DNA of 64,000 bases, from the NCBI GenBank assembly GCA_949775045.1, contig OX459106.1, positions 4,893,384 to 4,957,383 of the forward strand. The letters are read 5' to 3'. Under the pieces are notes generated by a model. That model saw nothing but the letters and a program-made list of their open reading frames with translations. It did no database searches and was not told where the DNA came from. Source of the DNA: Metridium senile. Its lineage: Eukaryota; Cnidaria; Anthozoa; Actiniaria; Metridiidae. This document shows, piece after piece, positions 46,701 through 59,101 of the stretch (the stretch's first letter is position 1; the number at the start of each line of letters is the position of its first letter). The position numbers and the translations under genes were made by a program.

Positions 46701-49227
46701 TTAAACTCTGAAAAATAAATAAATTGATTGTTGATTGATGAATAAATATGACATCTTCCTTAAATCGATCAGCACTATAAAAACAAGTCCCACAAATAGA
46801 AAGAACACACAGAGGTCAAATTGTTTATCAAAATTTGATATTAAATATGTTTGAAATATGAATCGAAACAAAACATCCATTTTAATTGATTTGTTGAACA
46901 AAAAAAACAAAAACTTCCTCAACCTAGTTAGTTATATTACTTACAGAAATATTGTAATAAATTATTACTAAAATAGTTTATTGTAATAGCATTTAAATCG
47001 AATTCGCTTTAATCCAACTAGTGTTTGGCTAATGAATAACGAATATTCGCGACAGCACTACGTTGAACGGCTAGTACAGCGGCACACAATCTTAGCGTTC
47101 AAACGACCGTTGGTATTATTGTCGGTGTGGTGGAATACAGCACATTATCGTGCTTAAAGCGGACAATTACACATTCTCTGGACAACATTTGAGATAAGTA
47201 AAACATAATTTATATTAGGCTAGGTCCAAACATTTCACAATGCACTGAACTTTTCGTTTTGGCGCCCTTGCAGTGACCACAGATAACTATTTTTGGATCA
47301 TCATCGGTTGAAAGCGGTTTAAGTCTGCATTAACTTTACAAGTTAATGTTAATTTATAATCCGAGAAAATACTCGATCTTCCAGCATTGTTAGGAACGCA
47401 TCAACAGGTTTGACTTTAACGAGCCAGTAAATAAAATACCGATGAACTACATTAAAATATATGAATAAATCAAACAATTGAAAAATTACCTTCGGGAACG
47501 TCTTCATCAGACTCCTTCTTTTCTTCTAAACGAGAACAAAAAATATAAATGTTAATACTACTAAATAAAACATGATTTTGATTTTAATAGTATAAACTTC
47601 AAACTATAACAAAGGTTATGTACACTAAGCTTCATGTACTATATACAATATGAGTGGGCGATCTGTATGAGATATACAGATATACACTGTAACGTATATC
47701 TCATACAGATCGGACACGAATATTGTATAGTACTTATGAACCTCCAACATTAGTTCTTTAATATTTTATTAAAATTGTCAAGATCAAAGTATTAATCTGG
47801 CCGAAAAAATTCAAGTTAAAACTTATGCACATCTGGACGAATTTGTAAACATGCCAGATCGTCCAGGCTTCGTTTGATATCCGATACCGCCGAAACGGCC
47901 GTTTCTTAAACCGATAAACAGCAAGAGTAGAATCGACCGTTTCGGCGGTATCGGATATCAAACGAAGGCTGGACGATCTGGCATATCTATGACCACTGTC
48001 CACAGCAGTGACGTTTACCTAGTACGGATTTGGGCAGATAGAGATCTTATATACCTTCGGAGCCGTTAAAGAAGTTACCGGTTAGTAACCGAGTGACATA
48101 CGATCGCTTTTAATACCAGATAGACCAATATCACGAGATTGAAATAGGAGCTAGAAATAAGGCGAAGGGTCAAGGGAATAACAAGGCAAGCAAATAAGCG
48201 TCCGTTGGTAACTATAAATACACGGAGATTACAAGCGAATACAAACGCGAACGATACTCTGCTGCCCATGGTCAGTTGGGCTAAATGTGGATGGCGTTGT
48301 TCTCTGACATTTTTATTCCCTGGAAGTCTTTAACAAGCTAGACTGCACACACCCTGACGATCATCATCTATTTAGATGCACATATATATATAAATATCCT
48401 TCATGGGAGAGTTAATGTGCGTAGATGTGAATGAATGGCATCTAGAACAACGTGGTTTTAAATGCAGCACAGAGTGGAGAATGCCCACTAATCGCTAGAT
48501 CAGATAGTTTTAAAAACATATGATGAAAGCAAATGCTTGTTCGATAAAATAAAAACCAAATATTACGAGTGTCTGTAATTGAGCAAATTACATTGGATTT
48601 GAAAAAGCAACAACGAACTTTGAATAGGCGGCCCGATATGAAAACAGTTCTATAGAGAAGCAACTCAAAAATGGAAATTTTTCACGCTAAAAATTCATCA
48701 AAACATTCCACAAGCTCCCAGCAATTGCCATAACGTGTTACGAAGCATTAACTGGGAATTTTCGAAGGGACGTAACAAACAAAAACACTTGATTTATAAA
48801 TAATATACTCACGGCTTTCAACAGGCTTGTCTTCAGGCAAGTCAGCAACTGAAACATCAATTGTTATAATTGTTAGAAAAGACGAAGAAGAACGGTCAGG
48901 AAAAGAGAAGAGTAAGAAAAATTAAATAGAGAAAAGAAGGAAAAGAAACATTGCGAAGAAATAGAAGAAGATAGGACAAGAAGAACAAGAAGAACAAGAA
49001 AAATAAAAGGAACAAGAAGAATAACATGACTAGACATGCATGTATTAAATGTTTAAGACAGGTTGTAAAGCTTGTTACTGAGAAATCCACCCAGTCTAGT
49101 TAATTGAGTAAGTTATCTAATTTTTCTTACCATTGGCAGTCTCTGCGTTCTTTAATTCTTCTTCTGCCAAACATGGAACTACCACCAAGGTAGCAAGAAA
49201 GAGTGCTGCTATCAGATAAAGCTTCAT
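43724..49227 (-). CDS. Gene C: complete secreted ShKT-like / D8C protein, 259 residues
   Basis: Exons on the minus strand: 49131-49227, 48813-48848, 47490-47525, 46579-46707, 45982-46107, 44712-44847, 43712-43943 (stop TAA 43724-43726). Coding lengths sum to 780 nt in one open frame. Order: signal peptide (MKLYLIAALF..., cut predicted after CLA), acidic linker (VADLPEDKPVES, EKKESDEDVPE), a VKRG site, four-cysteine ShKT-like module, a six-cysteine ShKT domain (CIDKLSSLSCRKVKYTYRAC, CRKTCGHC), then D8C: NYTSIND, CDNKLLGWYRFIG, TGTYIP, RCGTYATGWVNG, a CC pair, ITNCGGFYVFYL and RYCGNA. D8C occurs in uromodulin, GP2 and OIT3. Secreted; binding or structural role is inferred only. Best model for the family. 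Confidence 0.85.
43985..44225. repeat. Small TIR element in gene C intron 7
   Basis: GGACATAAATTTTGACACT near 43989 is inverted as AGTGTCAACTATTTATGTCC near 44196-44215. Interior has C-run and G-run segments. Moderate match only. Confidence 0.5.
45180..45490 (+). pseudogene. Decayed non-LTR reverse transcriptase C-terminal remnant
   Basis: In plus frames, LFKCFNSQAPPYLTD followed by stops and later LSLASKSLSSSKSFLSNLF resembles the tail of L2/CR1 RT proteins (APxYLTDLL, then SFKSxLKxxLF). Several frameshifts and stops. Lies in gene C intron 6. Confidence 0.4.
46708..49130. other. Gene C introns 1-3 with two long palindromes
   Basis: 47644-47726: arms ATCTGTATGAGATATAC and inverse. 47851-47984: arms ATGCCAGATCGTCCAGGCTT and GATATCCGATACCGCCGAAA with inverses. 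48870-49020 is a purine-rich GAAGAA/AACAAGAAG stretch. Apart from the two acidic exons no coding sequence seen. Confidence 0.6.
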
Positions 49228-49274
49228 GGTGTCGTCTGTTCGATCCTCAGCTTACATGCAGGTTGACGCAGATA

Positions 49275-49306
49275 TGCACCTATATTTATATGATCTAATT
49301 AGCATA
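49275..49306 (-). promoter_or_regulatory. Gene C core promoter (TATA region)
   Basis: GCTAATTAGATCATATAAAT on the minus strand, 55-80 bp before the ATG at 49227; identical to gene B over this stretch. Confidence 0.65.
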
Positions 49307-49949
49307 TTGTTGTTCAAAATTAGTTCATAGGTATTTTATTTTTAGAATTAAAGTACACTTCACAAGTACAGTTCCATTTCAAATCTTCCTCTTTCCACTG
49401 AATCGTAGATAAAATTGATATTTTTAGAAATTACTTAAAAGGATTGCAAACCATTTTACAGGCTGTTGATTATTAAAAGTGGTGCTTTTGTATCATGCAG
49501 GACACATTACAGCTCTAAAATAATCAAATAGAATCAAAAACACTTTATTAGCTAACTATTCTACCAATAATTGTATAAGTATATTTATGTTAATAAATGT
49601 CCTTTTAATTTCTCATTAAATGTCAATAAAATATAAGCAGTTTTATTCACTTCACCTCTTTTGCTTATGCATTCTTTCGATCACTATATTTATTTCCTTT
49701 CGTATCCTTTCATTTTTTTTTTTTTTTTTGATACCTTTTACATTCATTTGCATATTTATTGTAGTTCATTTCTTCAAATTGCTTCAAAATTTCAATCACA
49801 CATCCTGATATTTTATTTTTCTTAAACGCGCTAAAACTGATTGTCATTGTTCATTTTATAGCTCACGGAACTGTACTCTTTGATGGTAGCACTTTAATGT
49901 TCAACGACGCTAAAAACGTTCAAAGCACATTCCAGCACGAACGCAATTT
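49307..49949. other. Gene C upstream flank
   Basis: Homologous to the flank upstream of gene A. AT-rich, with a T-run at 49710-49730. CAACGACGC..AACGTTCAAAG..CATTCCAGCACG near 49900 also occurs at 7398 and 36330. Confidence 0.5.
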
Positions 49950-51345
49950 AAAAACAATTATTCTTAAATTGTTATTTCTATTGCAGTTTTTGTTGTTTAT
50001 TGGTATTACTTTAATTGTACATTAGCGATTAATTCAGGTCTTAAGTAGAGTTGTAATGTTATCATTAAATAGATACTATATACTTCCTAATTGAGGACAA
50101 GTTCTTTTTTAAGGAACTTCCTTTCAAAACTTAATTTAGCCGAAACTCTAACTACACCAAAGGATTCTAACAGAGGTATATGAAAACTAGAAAGTTTGTT
50201 TTCTGATTTTTCCAAATGGAAGTTTTATATTTTTAAGAATATTTGGTAGTTTCAATGACGTCATACACTTAACTGAGACATTATGCTCCATTGATTTCTT
50301 TGTAATTTACTATTAAATTATCCTAAAGTAATTGTTCTACAATAAAAGAAGTTGTCCATATAATAAATCCCTGGTCTAAATTAACAATGTAAGAAATCTC
50401 CTTTGCACAAAAGTTTAATGTAAAAGAAATGTAATATATTAAGAAACCTTGTCTACATGACGCCACGCGAACGGTGCTGGTGTGATGGCTCATCAAGGTG
50501 TTTTAGAAGCGAACAGTCGTCACATCGTCACAAAAACGTACCCACATTTGAATTGTTAGCTAGGCCATACATGAATTCATTATCAGAACAAGTTTTACAG
50601 TAGAGAAAAAACGAACAATTAATAAATCTTGAACCATATTTGGTTGTGGTCACACAGAGATATTTAACTTGAGTTAAGCGTTAGTTTAACGACGTGATTC
50701 TAGCTAGTAAGTTAGTATAGTTCAGTTTAATATAATATAGTTATACAAAATAAGTAATATAATGAAATTTGAAACACCGTAAAAAATGTTGACTTAACTT
50801 TACTGACGTTTCGACGAAGGGCTAAAGCTCGAAACGTCAGTAAAGTTAAGTCAACATTTTTCACGGTGTTACACATTTCATTATATTACCTATCGCTTAT
50901 ATCAAACACCGACACAGCCTATACTAGTGTACTCGCTAGTTTCCATTTATAGTATGGTTAGTTTAGTTTACCAAATAACTGGTCAAATTTATAAGCTTTA
51001 CTGGACTAAACACATATTTATATTTCATAAATATCGGCAATTTTGTGTTTCATGACACAAAGTAACCTAAAATTATCAGTCAGTTTATTTTTAACAAAGC
51101 CAATACCATGGGTAGCAGCTCGGTTTAACTTCTGTTTAATTCGATAGTTTTACCGTAACAACAGGCATAGCAGCTAACTCCAATTTATCATCAGAACATA
51201 GGTCACATTTGTTATGATATTAATAATTGTTAAATTTAGCTTAACTCAAGTTAAACCTCTCAGTGTGGTTAGAGCCAATATCATAAACGGAAAACCACTA
51301 AATTAGCATAAAGAATTGAAATAGATGTTATATTTAAGCATTAGA
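49950..51345. repeat. Upstream segment, third copy (gene C)
   Basis: Diverged copy of 5659-7441: shares GCAGCTCGGTTTAACTTC, TAATTGTTAAATTTAG and GAGCCAATATCATAAACGGA. Interrupted by an insertion at about 50735-50945 and cut off at 51345 by the palindromic element. Confidence 0.75.
50735..50945. mobile_element. Palindromic insertion with CGACGAAGGGCTAAAGCTCG apex
   Basis: Arms AATGTTGACTTAACTTTACT / AGTAAAGTTAAGTCAACATT around GACGTTTCGACGAAGGGC..GCTCGAAACGTC. Followed by GCCTATACTAGTGTACTCGC, a sequence also present in the element at 31184-33404. Confidence 0.7.
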
Positions 51346-52520
51346 AGATATTTTCCGTGTTTCTATTCTCTGTTAGAAACACGCTGGATTGTTGGGAGAA
51401 CACGAGAAAGATTTTGAATCACGAGCTGAAAGCGAGTGATTCAAAATCTTTTCGAGTGTTCTTCCAACAATCCCAAGTGTTTCTAAAAGAGAATAGAAAC
51501 ACGGAAAATATCTTCTAATTCTTTTATAAAATAACAACAACAGATAATAACGAAGATATAAAGCTAAATTGCATTTAATGCCCTTGATCACACAACAAAT
51601 TCTCCTAACGTCGTCAAACGTACCGGTTCAAAACTTGTCAAAAATACTTTTCAGTGCGATGAAAAAATCGACTTTATTCTTCACAAAATGCCAATAAAAA
51701 GACCACAACATACGATGATCAAGTTTACATGGTTTCAGAGTTCAACTACATTAGAAAAGTCTAAAATCTAGCTGAAATCGTGAGCAAAAACACTTCAATT
51801 TCACTGAAATGTGCTTTGCTCAACGTGTGTTCATGCTTCACTTTGTCTATATCTTGCAAGTCGATAAAATTCTGCCTATTTCGCTTCTGAAGTGGAAACT
51901 ATAACTTGAATTTGTGGAACTCTGGAACTCTGTGACCGTTTGAGCTGCATGTATAAGGTTTCAAGAAGAATAACAGGAGAGTTTAAGTAAAAGAATGCTT
52001 GACGAACGACTTTAACGAGAACTGAAGCAAGACGAAGGGAAACTTTATCTGTTTTAATATACATGTAAGTTAAAAAGCTTGTAGCTTTTACTGAAGTATA
52101 TTTTTCTACTATTGTGCAAATTCAATGACATCAAAATGATTTTTTGTATCTACTTTGTACATATTTAGGAATTAAAAGTGCTTTTACGGTTGACAAAGTA
52201 GTGTTGTGATCTTCTTGTCGCGATTTGAATTACTTTGAGTATTGCTGTGAACTCAGATTTAATATTTTTACAAGCTTAAAAGTGTTAAAGACTTTTTAGT
52301 TCGTGACTTCTGAGGTGGTGAAGGCCGTTGAAGTCAAAATTGACACAAAAAAATTGTTTTCTTCATTAGACGACACGATTTTGTATTTTTACGGAAAAAT
52401 CAAGGGACACTCCGCTTGAAAACCGTGTTTCTATGCGCTTATAGAAACACGGGCTTTTGCACGTTTCAGCCAATGAGAGCGCGCATTATATAATGGTTAT
52501 TTTATAAATATTATTAATAA
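51345..52520. mobile_element. Palindromic element; shared word CGTGTTTCTAT..AGAAACACG
   Basis: Hairpin 51345-51520: GATATTTTCCGTGTTTCTAT, GAGAACACGAG, ATTTTGAATCACGAGC with inverses; apex GAGCTGAAAGCGAG. The right terminal module at 52430-52520 reads, on the minus strand, TATAAAATAACCATTATATA, CATTGGCTGAAACGTGC, CGTGTTTCTATAAGC. No coding frame between. Confidence 0.6.
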
Positions 52521-52869
52521 ATCGATAGCAAGAGAATAAAAACCAACATATCTTGTAGACGTCAGAGTGTACGTGGACTGTATCATTGATTGCGACAACG
52601 ATTTTTGAAATAGGTGTATATGCCGGTAGTGTGAACCATGCTAAAGTACTAGTTTCACTGGTTATTATTATAAATATCTAAAAACATTTTCATCATTTAT
52701 CAGATATAACGCAAATAGGACATATTTCAATATCAGCTCATTTTGAATACATTTTGTATGCCCCAGCGCGAAGCTCATTAGCTCATTGCATGTATGTTAA
52801 AATGCTTTATGTGAAATCGTTTTATTACCGCGATATCTGATCAATTTGGGTAATCTATTTTTAATTGGT

Positions 52870-53600
52870 AGAATAGTGTCTGTTTTAGTTAGGTTAAAAC
52901 ATTGAAATGAAACACTTCCCTGTAAAAATATATCTGGCTATTTTAATCACATGAAAAGGTTCTTGATGAGGATGGCGTCGTTGATTCTTGAAGTGTTGAT
53001 GAATAAGGGGTTGACGTACGTAAGTGTAATTTATAGCTCTTGTAATCACTTCCTTTAAACATAGTCAATAGAGTTTATTATAAAGATAGACAATTAGATG
53101 TTTGAGGGGGAAGGTGTTGGGCATTTTCTTTGTGCATGATACATGTTTGCCTTTGATGATGTGCAATTTATTTTTTTGTTCAGTCTTGCACGATATATTT
53201 CCTTCAGGAGTTTTTGTAATGCACGATATTTTTTCATGTTAATAAATTGTTGATACATTTTTGATAAGGTGTGTATTCCAAGGCGCAAAGCTCTTAGCAT
53301 GTTTTTTTACTCATTAGTATGTGAACATGCGTAATGGGAAAACGATCTGATAGCCTAAAGCAAAACCTCTAATTGAGAGATATTTATTTAGTACGAGACT
53401 AGACATGGTTTTCAGTTAGGTTATAACATTGGAATGAAATAAATCCCTGTAAAAAAATATACCTGGCTATTTTAATCACATCAAGAGGTTCTTGATACTG
53501 ATGGCGTCGATGATTCTTGAAGTGTTGATGAACAAGGGGTTGACGTAAGTGTAATTTATAACTGTTGTGATCGCTTCCTTTAACCATAGTCAATATGGCC
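52870..53600. repeat. Tandem duplication containing the CRE-like upstream box (gene C)
   Basis: About 52870-53070 and 53400-53600 are direct copies (CAGTTAGGTTATAACATT-like, then TGGCTATTTTAATCACAT, GTTGACGTA). Boxes at 52929-53070 and 53459-53598; only one TGACGTA site is retained in each. Confidence 0.7.
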
Positions 53601-54904
53601 TATTAAATATTCTTATAATAAAAATAATGTAATTTTTTCAAAGAGGTGTTTTTTATACCAGCATTCAATTATTTCTTTTTACAGTATAATTAATGTGGTC
53701 GTGTTTTTTTATATTATAATTACATTTAAAATTTCTTTGTTGGTTGGATTTTCATTCATAGTATAACGTTTCTTCAAACAAAATGTTTGTTATTTTCCAA
53801 GCTTTCGGGCCCATCATCAGGTTACACTGTAACCCTGATAATAGGCTGTTAGGCCCAAAAACTTTGAAAAAAAAAAAACATTTTGGTTGAAGAAACGTTT
53901 TACTATGAATTATAATTATACATTACATTATACGTTATATTATCAGTTATTAGAATTGCATTACATCATATTTACCTATTAACTAATATACATATCAGTG
54001 TCATATCGTAATCCCAAGACATGTTTACTTAAGAATGCGTATGTGTTTGACATTTCTTCCCCTTATAATTCATATTTTAGTTTTATTTTACTGTACAGTT
54101 AATATTGCAAGAACGCTGTCCTAATTTTTGTAATTCAAAAGGAATTATTTACAAGACAAAAGAAGATCACTCAAGTTGAACTCTTTCTTTTGTTATCCAT
54201 TCGTTACTAAATTGAAATGTTTTTTTTTATAATGTGACAACATTCTTGCAATAGTAGATACTCTATAAGGTATGTTTCATATTGCAATTGCGGTATATTT
54301 TAGTCATTTATGACTACTATAGTTGGATAATATATCGCATATATTGTTTTCGCATACAGCATGTTAAACGAGACAACTTTTAACGCAACATTTGCTGATA
54401 ACAGGTTGTTACACGGGTCAACTTTTAGCACAACGTCGTTATGGCAACATCGGTTTAGTTACTTGTCTCTGCCCGACCACATTTGCAAATAACGATGGCG
54501 GTCGAATAGTGGGATCTTCGTCGCAATCCAAACTTTGTGGTGATGCTCTTATTGGTCGATAGTTTCCGCTTTTTGCATTGACATCGCACAAAATAGTTTT
54601 TTTTATGTGCTATCAATTTTAGTCGTTCAGCGTCATTTAGACGGTCTTCTTTGCCGGGCTGGTTGCTCTTCAGAGAACTGACAGCCACCATTTTGTGTTC
54701 TGAAGCGACCTCGTTTTCAAGTTGTTGACAGGCTTATGTTGCGCAGAAAATTGACGGCGAGCGGATCAACTTGCAACAAATTCGTCATATTTTGCTGCAG
54801 GTTTTTGATGGTCGTTCAAAACTCGCAACATGTTGCAACAACAAAAAATTGCTAATTGGGGGAGATTGGTTCATGATTCTAAAAATTGCAATAAAACGCA
54901 CACG
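53601..54904. other. Spacer between genes D and C
   Basis: Hairpin at 53763-53910 (AACGTTTCTTCAA / TTGAAGAAACGTT) with GGGCCCATCATCAGGTTAC near its apex. 54235-54335 repeats the flank downstream of gene B. A 78-codon minus frame at 54455-54691 has KSITTKFGLRRRSHYSTAIV but no recognised domain. No gene called. Confidence 0.45.
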
Positions 54905-55109
54905 CAATATTTGAATGGATAGAACTGTATATATTTTTAAATTCAAGGCATTACAAAATCGTATTACTTTATGCAACCTCTCATTGATTATACTTTCTAC
55001 AATATCTCTCTCACTATCCATTTTCATTCCATGCAGCTTTATGGTTTTTTTTTTTATTCTATTCCACAAACAATATTCAGATTTAAAAGCTTCTATTATT
55101 GTCGTAGAC

Positions 55110-55437
55110 TGTGTTACAGCCGGAATTTTTCTCTCGAAAGTCCGTCTGTGAATCAGCGCAACGAGCCGTGTTCTGGCCCCCAGCGAACTACACGATTATA
55201 TATACTAGATGCTGATTGGCTTTCGATGATGCTCTTTCTTACACGAATTCGCATTGACCAATTCAATACTTCCGGTTATGTTGAATTGTCTAATAAGAGT
55301 TCGTGTAAGAAAGAGCATCATCGAAAGCCAATCAGCATCTAGTATATATAATCGTGTAGTTCGTTGGGGGCCAGAACACGGTTCGTTGCGCTGATTCACA
55401 GACGGACTTTCGAGAGAAAAATTCCGGCTGTAACACA
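55110..55437. mobile_element. Long palindromic MITE in gene D 3' UTR
   Basis: Arms of about 135 bp (55110-55244 and 55302-55437) starting TGTGTTACAGCCGGAATTTT, nearly identical in inverse, around a 57 bp loop. TTATTGTCGT and TTATTATCGT flank it within a few bases. The similar frames on both strands are a consequence of the palindrome. Confidence 0.8.
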
Positions 55438-56547
55438 GGTTATTATTATCGTTGTTCTCAATTCTTATTGTTTTTCATTATCTAAATCCATTGCCAAATC
55501 ACTGTCATGAGCTTCCAAACTGTAAACAGGCCTAAGGAACAAATATATAAACATATGAGTTTAAATGCTTGTTTCTTTTGAAGAGGAAGAGCTGAGGTCT
55601 CAGGATTAAAGTATCTGGAATGCCCGTCGTATCTCTTAGGGGTAAACTTCAGCGTTTGGTTTCTTTTAAGATATTCAAATTGAAAATTAGAATGTTGACA
55701 TTTCTTTACCCTGGATCGAAACAAGAGGGTTTCTTGATGTAGTATTTTTACTGTAACCTTGAAAGTGTTTTCCTTTCCAAACTAGGATAGTAACTTACCC
55801 AATGTGGTGTTTATGCGTTGCCACAGTAACGTTCGTAGCAGCCAGGCGTTCTCGTGAGGTAAAATACATAGTAGTTTCCACAGTTGGTGATTAGTATGTG
55901 TGCTATCCTTTTTTTGCCATTTTAACAGCAGTTGTTGTTATAGCCGTTAAAGCACACTTGTCTTCTAACGGTCTGTCCTCTAACAGTTGGGTAGCTACCA
56001 ACAACCCTTCCTGCAGCGTGTGCACCACAACTGTTTGAAGGTACGCATCTTATAACAACAAACAAACTTATATAACATAAAATAAATAAACATGAAGTAT
56101 AAACCGAAATTCACAAATCAACCATTGACAATTAAATATAAATGAATGTCCTAATGACATTGATCTCACCATATGTTACTTATGAGTAACGATTTTGAAA
56201 CACGTTAAGTAGTAAAAAAGAGACTGAATAAGGATATAATATTACTCTTTTTTACTACTCTATATGTTACTTATATGATGCTTATGAGAGAAATAGTGCA
56301 ACAGCCAGCGAGTAATACAATGAGAATTCTGAATTGTTGATATAAATATTTACTGTGATAGAATTAGTTTAGGTGATATAACTGATCACAGTTACTAATA
56401 CAATACTAGTCATACCTGTTTGGGATGTAAGTTCCAGTCAATCCAACAAATCGGTACCATCCAACTGCGATTTTGTCGTCACAAAGTTTCGAGTTTCCTC
56501 GGCGACTTTGGCGACGAGTTATGTCATTGATGGTCATGTAACCATTG

Positions 56548-57790
56548 CACCTAGATGGTGCCGTCATTCATTTCACTGTAAACATGACGCGCACTCAATC
56601 GCTTATATCTCGGTCAAAACAATAAACTATCATCCTGAAACTTTGTAAATATATATTTCTAACAGTTATTTATCAGAAAATCACATTTAAAACTTCATTC
56701 CACGTTTGAAAAAGAATTATCTCCGTAGGTGAAATCCAGGAATATCAATATATAACTTACATGGTCCGCCACCGCCACAGTGGCCACAGGTTTTTCTACA
56801 ATAGACGTGACCAATGTTCTTGTTACAAGCGTTGTATGTGTATCTTACTTTACGGCAGCTTGGACGCGAAAGCTTGTCAAAACATGGTGCTAGAGTAACA
56901 AATAAACAAATCTGAATTAAATATAAAAAAATATGATGCTGTGTGATAAATATACTATTGGGTCTATTGATATTACAATTATACACCTCAAAAGTCTTTC
57001 TCGTTGCTTGATCAACAGGCAGCAAGCCAAATAAAACCGAAATGAAGGTGGTTTTGTAACGTATTGGCTTGCTTTCTAAATAATTCGAAATTACAAAAAC
57101 ATATTGTTTGTATTATCACGTGTTCAGGGCCGTAGCACGCAGCCCACCCACGTGTTTGCATGAATGAAGTTTATGCAGTATGTCGGGAGGGACACCTAGA
57201 TGGTGGCGCCATTCATTTAACTGTAAACATGACGCGCACTCAATCGCTTATATCTCGGTCAAAACAATAAACTATCATCCTGAAACTTTGTAAATATATA
57301 TTTCTATCAGTTATCTATCAGAAAATCACATTTAAAACTTCATTCCATGGTTGAAAAAGAATTATCTCCGTAGGTGAAAACCAAGAATATTAAAATATAA
57401 CTTACACGGTCCGCCACAGTGGCCACAGGTTTTTCTACAATAGACGTGACCAATGTTCTTGTTACAAGCGTTGTATGTGTACCTCACTTTACGGCAGCTT
57501 GGACGCGAAAGCTTGTCAAAACATGGTGCTAGAGTAAAAAATAAACAAATCTGAATTAAATATAAAAAATATGATGCTGTGTGATAAATAAACTATTGGG
57601 TCTATTGATATTACAATTATACACCTCAAAAGTCTTTCTCGTTGCTTGATCAACAGGCAGCAAGCCAATTTTAAAAAACCGAAATGAAGGTGGTTTTGTA
57701 ACGTATTGGCTTGCTTTCTAAATAATTCGAAATTACAAAAACATATTGTTTGTATTATCACGTATTCAGGGCCGTAGCACGCAGCACCAC
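56548..57790. repeat. Tandem duplication carrying ShKT exon 2 of gene D
   Basis: Copy 1 56548-57150, copy 2 57193-57790. Both begin CACCTAGATGGTG and contain AAACATGACGCGCACTCAAT, the ShKT exon and CAGGGCCGTAGCACGCAGC. The left edge coincides with the splice acceptor of the D8C exon (CTAG on minus), which explains the altered junction. Confidence 0.85.
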
Positions 57791-57910
57791 CCCCCCCCCC
57801 CCCCCCCCCCCCCCCCAAATTATGATTTAAGTGCATTAAATGGTAGTTATTTTCAGGGCTATGTTCAGAAATCAATGGGTGCCCCCCCCCCCTCCCCCCC
57901 CCCCCCCCCC
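57787..57910. repeat. Two poly(C) tracts
   Basis: 57787-57817 (about 30 C) and 57881-57910 (C with two interruptions), in gene D intron between the ShKT exons and ShKT-like exon 1. Confidence 0.9.
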
Positions 57911-58404
57911 GCCGGCCCTGGCGTTTGTTAATATGTTATAGTCAAGTATATTTAATTCAAGTCAGCCAGCATTCATTTTGGTTATGGTTTGAGATAAGTG
58001 TACAAAAATGACTTACTGCAAACACTAACACAGAATAGTTTTACGACTGCGTGTCTACAGTAACCATATCTCTTGAAGATCAGGCAGCTTTGACGGCTCA
58101 GTTGAGGGTAACCTCGCTTTACTTGCTCAACTTCGTCTTTAAACTCTGAAATGAATAGATAGACAGTCAACGGAAAAATGAATGAAAAATTATTAGTTTA
58201 TTTCAATAAATATATAAATAAACAAATGCTTAAAATAATGAATGTTTGAGTAAATGAAATAATATATGTAATTATATTGAATGTATCAGTATAATTGCAA
58301 GAACTTTGTCACAGATAGCGAAGAACTGAGAAATGATCAGCAAAAAAATAAAAAATAAATACCCTACCTTCGGGAATATCTTCAACAGATTCCTCTTTTT
58401 GTTC

Positions 58405-59101
58405 TAAACGAGAGCAAATTATTAAAAATATTAATATATAATCATATCAAAGTCCGTATAGATATCTCTCCAACATTTGGATCTCTGGATTTGACTTCCT
58501 CATTGAGTGACACAATTTTCAACAAAAAAAAACATTGGTATAATCGAACAATTTAAAACGTGTAAAAAAAACACCGTAAGATAGCATGATTTTACCATCG
58601 AATATAGTTGAACAAACAACTCATTTAACACTGATAGAAATAATATGAGAATATTTCAGAAATTCAGTATTTGACAAATTTAAATTTTCAGTTGTTATTA
58701 ATATATTTGCTAATGATATACTTATTGTTATGGATCAAGGCAAACACATTTGTATACATAATTTTCTCATTAGAGAAGCTAAAGAAAGTTCTGGCAGTGT
58801 TAAATTTGTAGTTTTTGAATATAAATTCTAGGTAGACTTTTCTTAAGTTTAAAAGTTCTTGGTAAGAATGAATGCTAAAATTAGTTTTGCTTTTAAACGT
58901 TTACAACGGTTTTATTGATTCGTGTTTTCGGTCTTTTTGTATTCAATAAATTGAACTAGATCATGATCAGCTATCTCATGCACGTCTATAGACCAAAAAC
59001 TGCACTTCGAAAATAAATAGTTTCATTGTCTTCAGGATGGTCGATGAAATGCAAAAATATAAAGGCATATTATTTCTAATGATTTGTCTAATATTCCTTA
59101 C
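58405..59101. other. Gene D intron 1, no exon found
   Basis: AT-rich. The small VADLPE-type exon present in genes A, B and C was looked for here and not found. Confidence 0.5.

Noticed and set aside
54971..55399. Two related ORFs on opposite strands sharing a protein segment
   Set aside because: They are the two arms of the 55110-55437 palindrome, not a gene pair.
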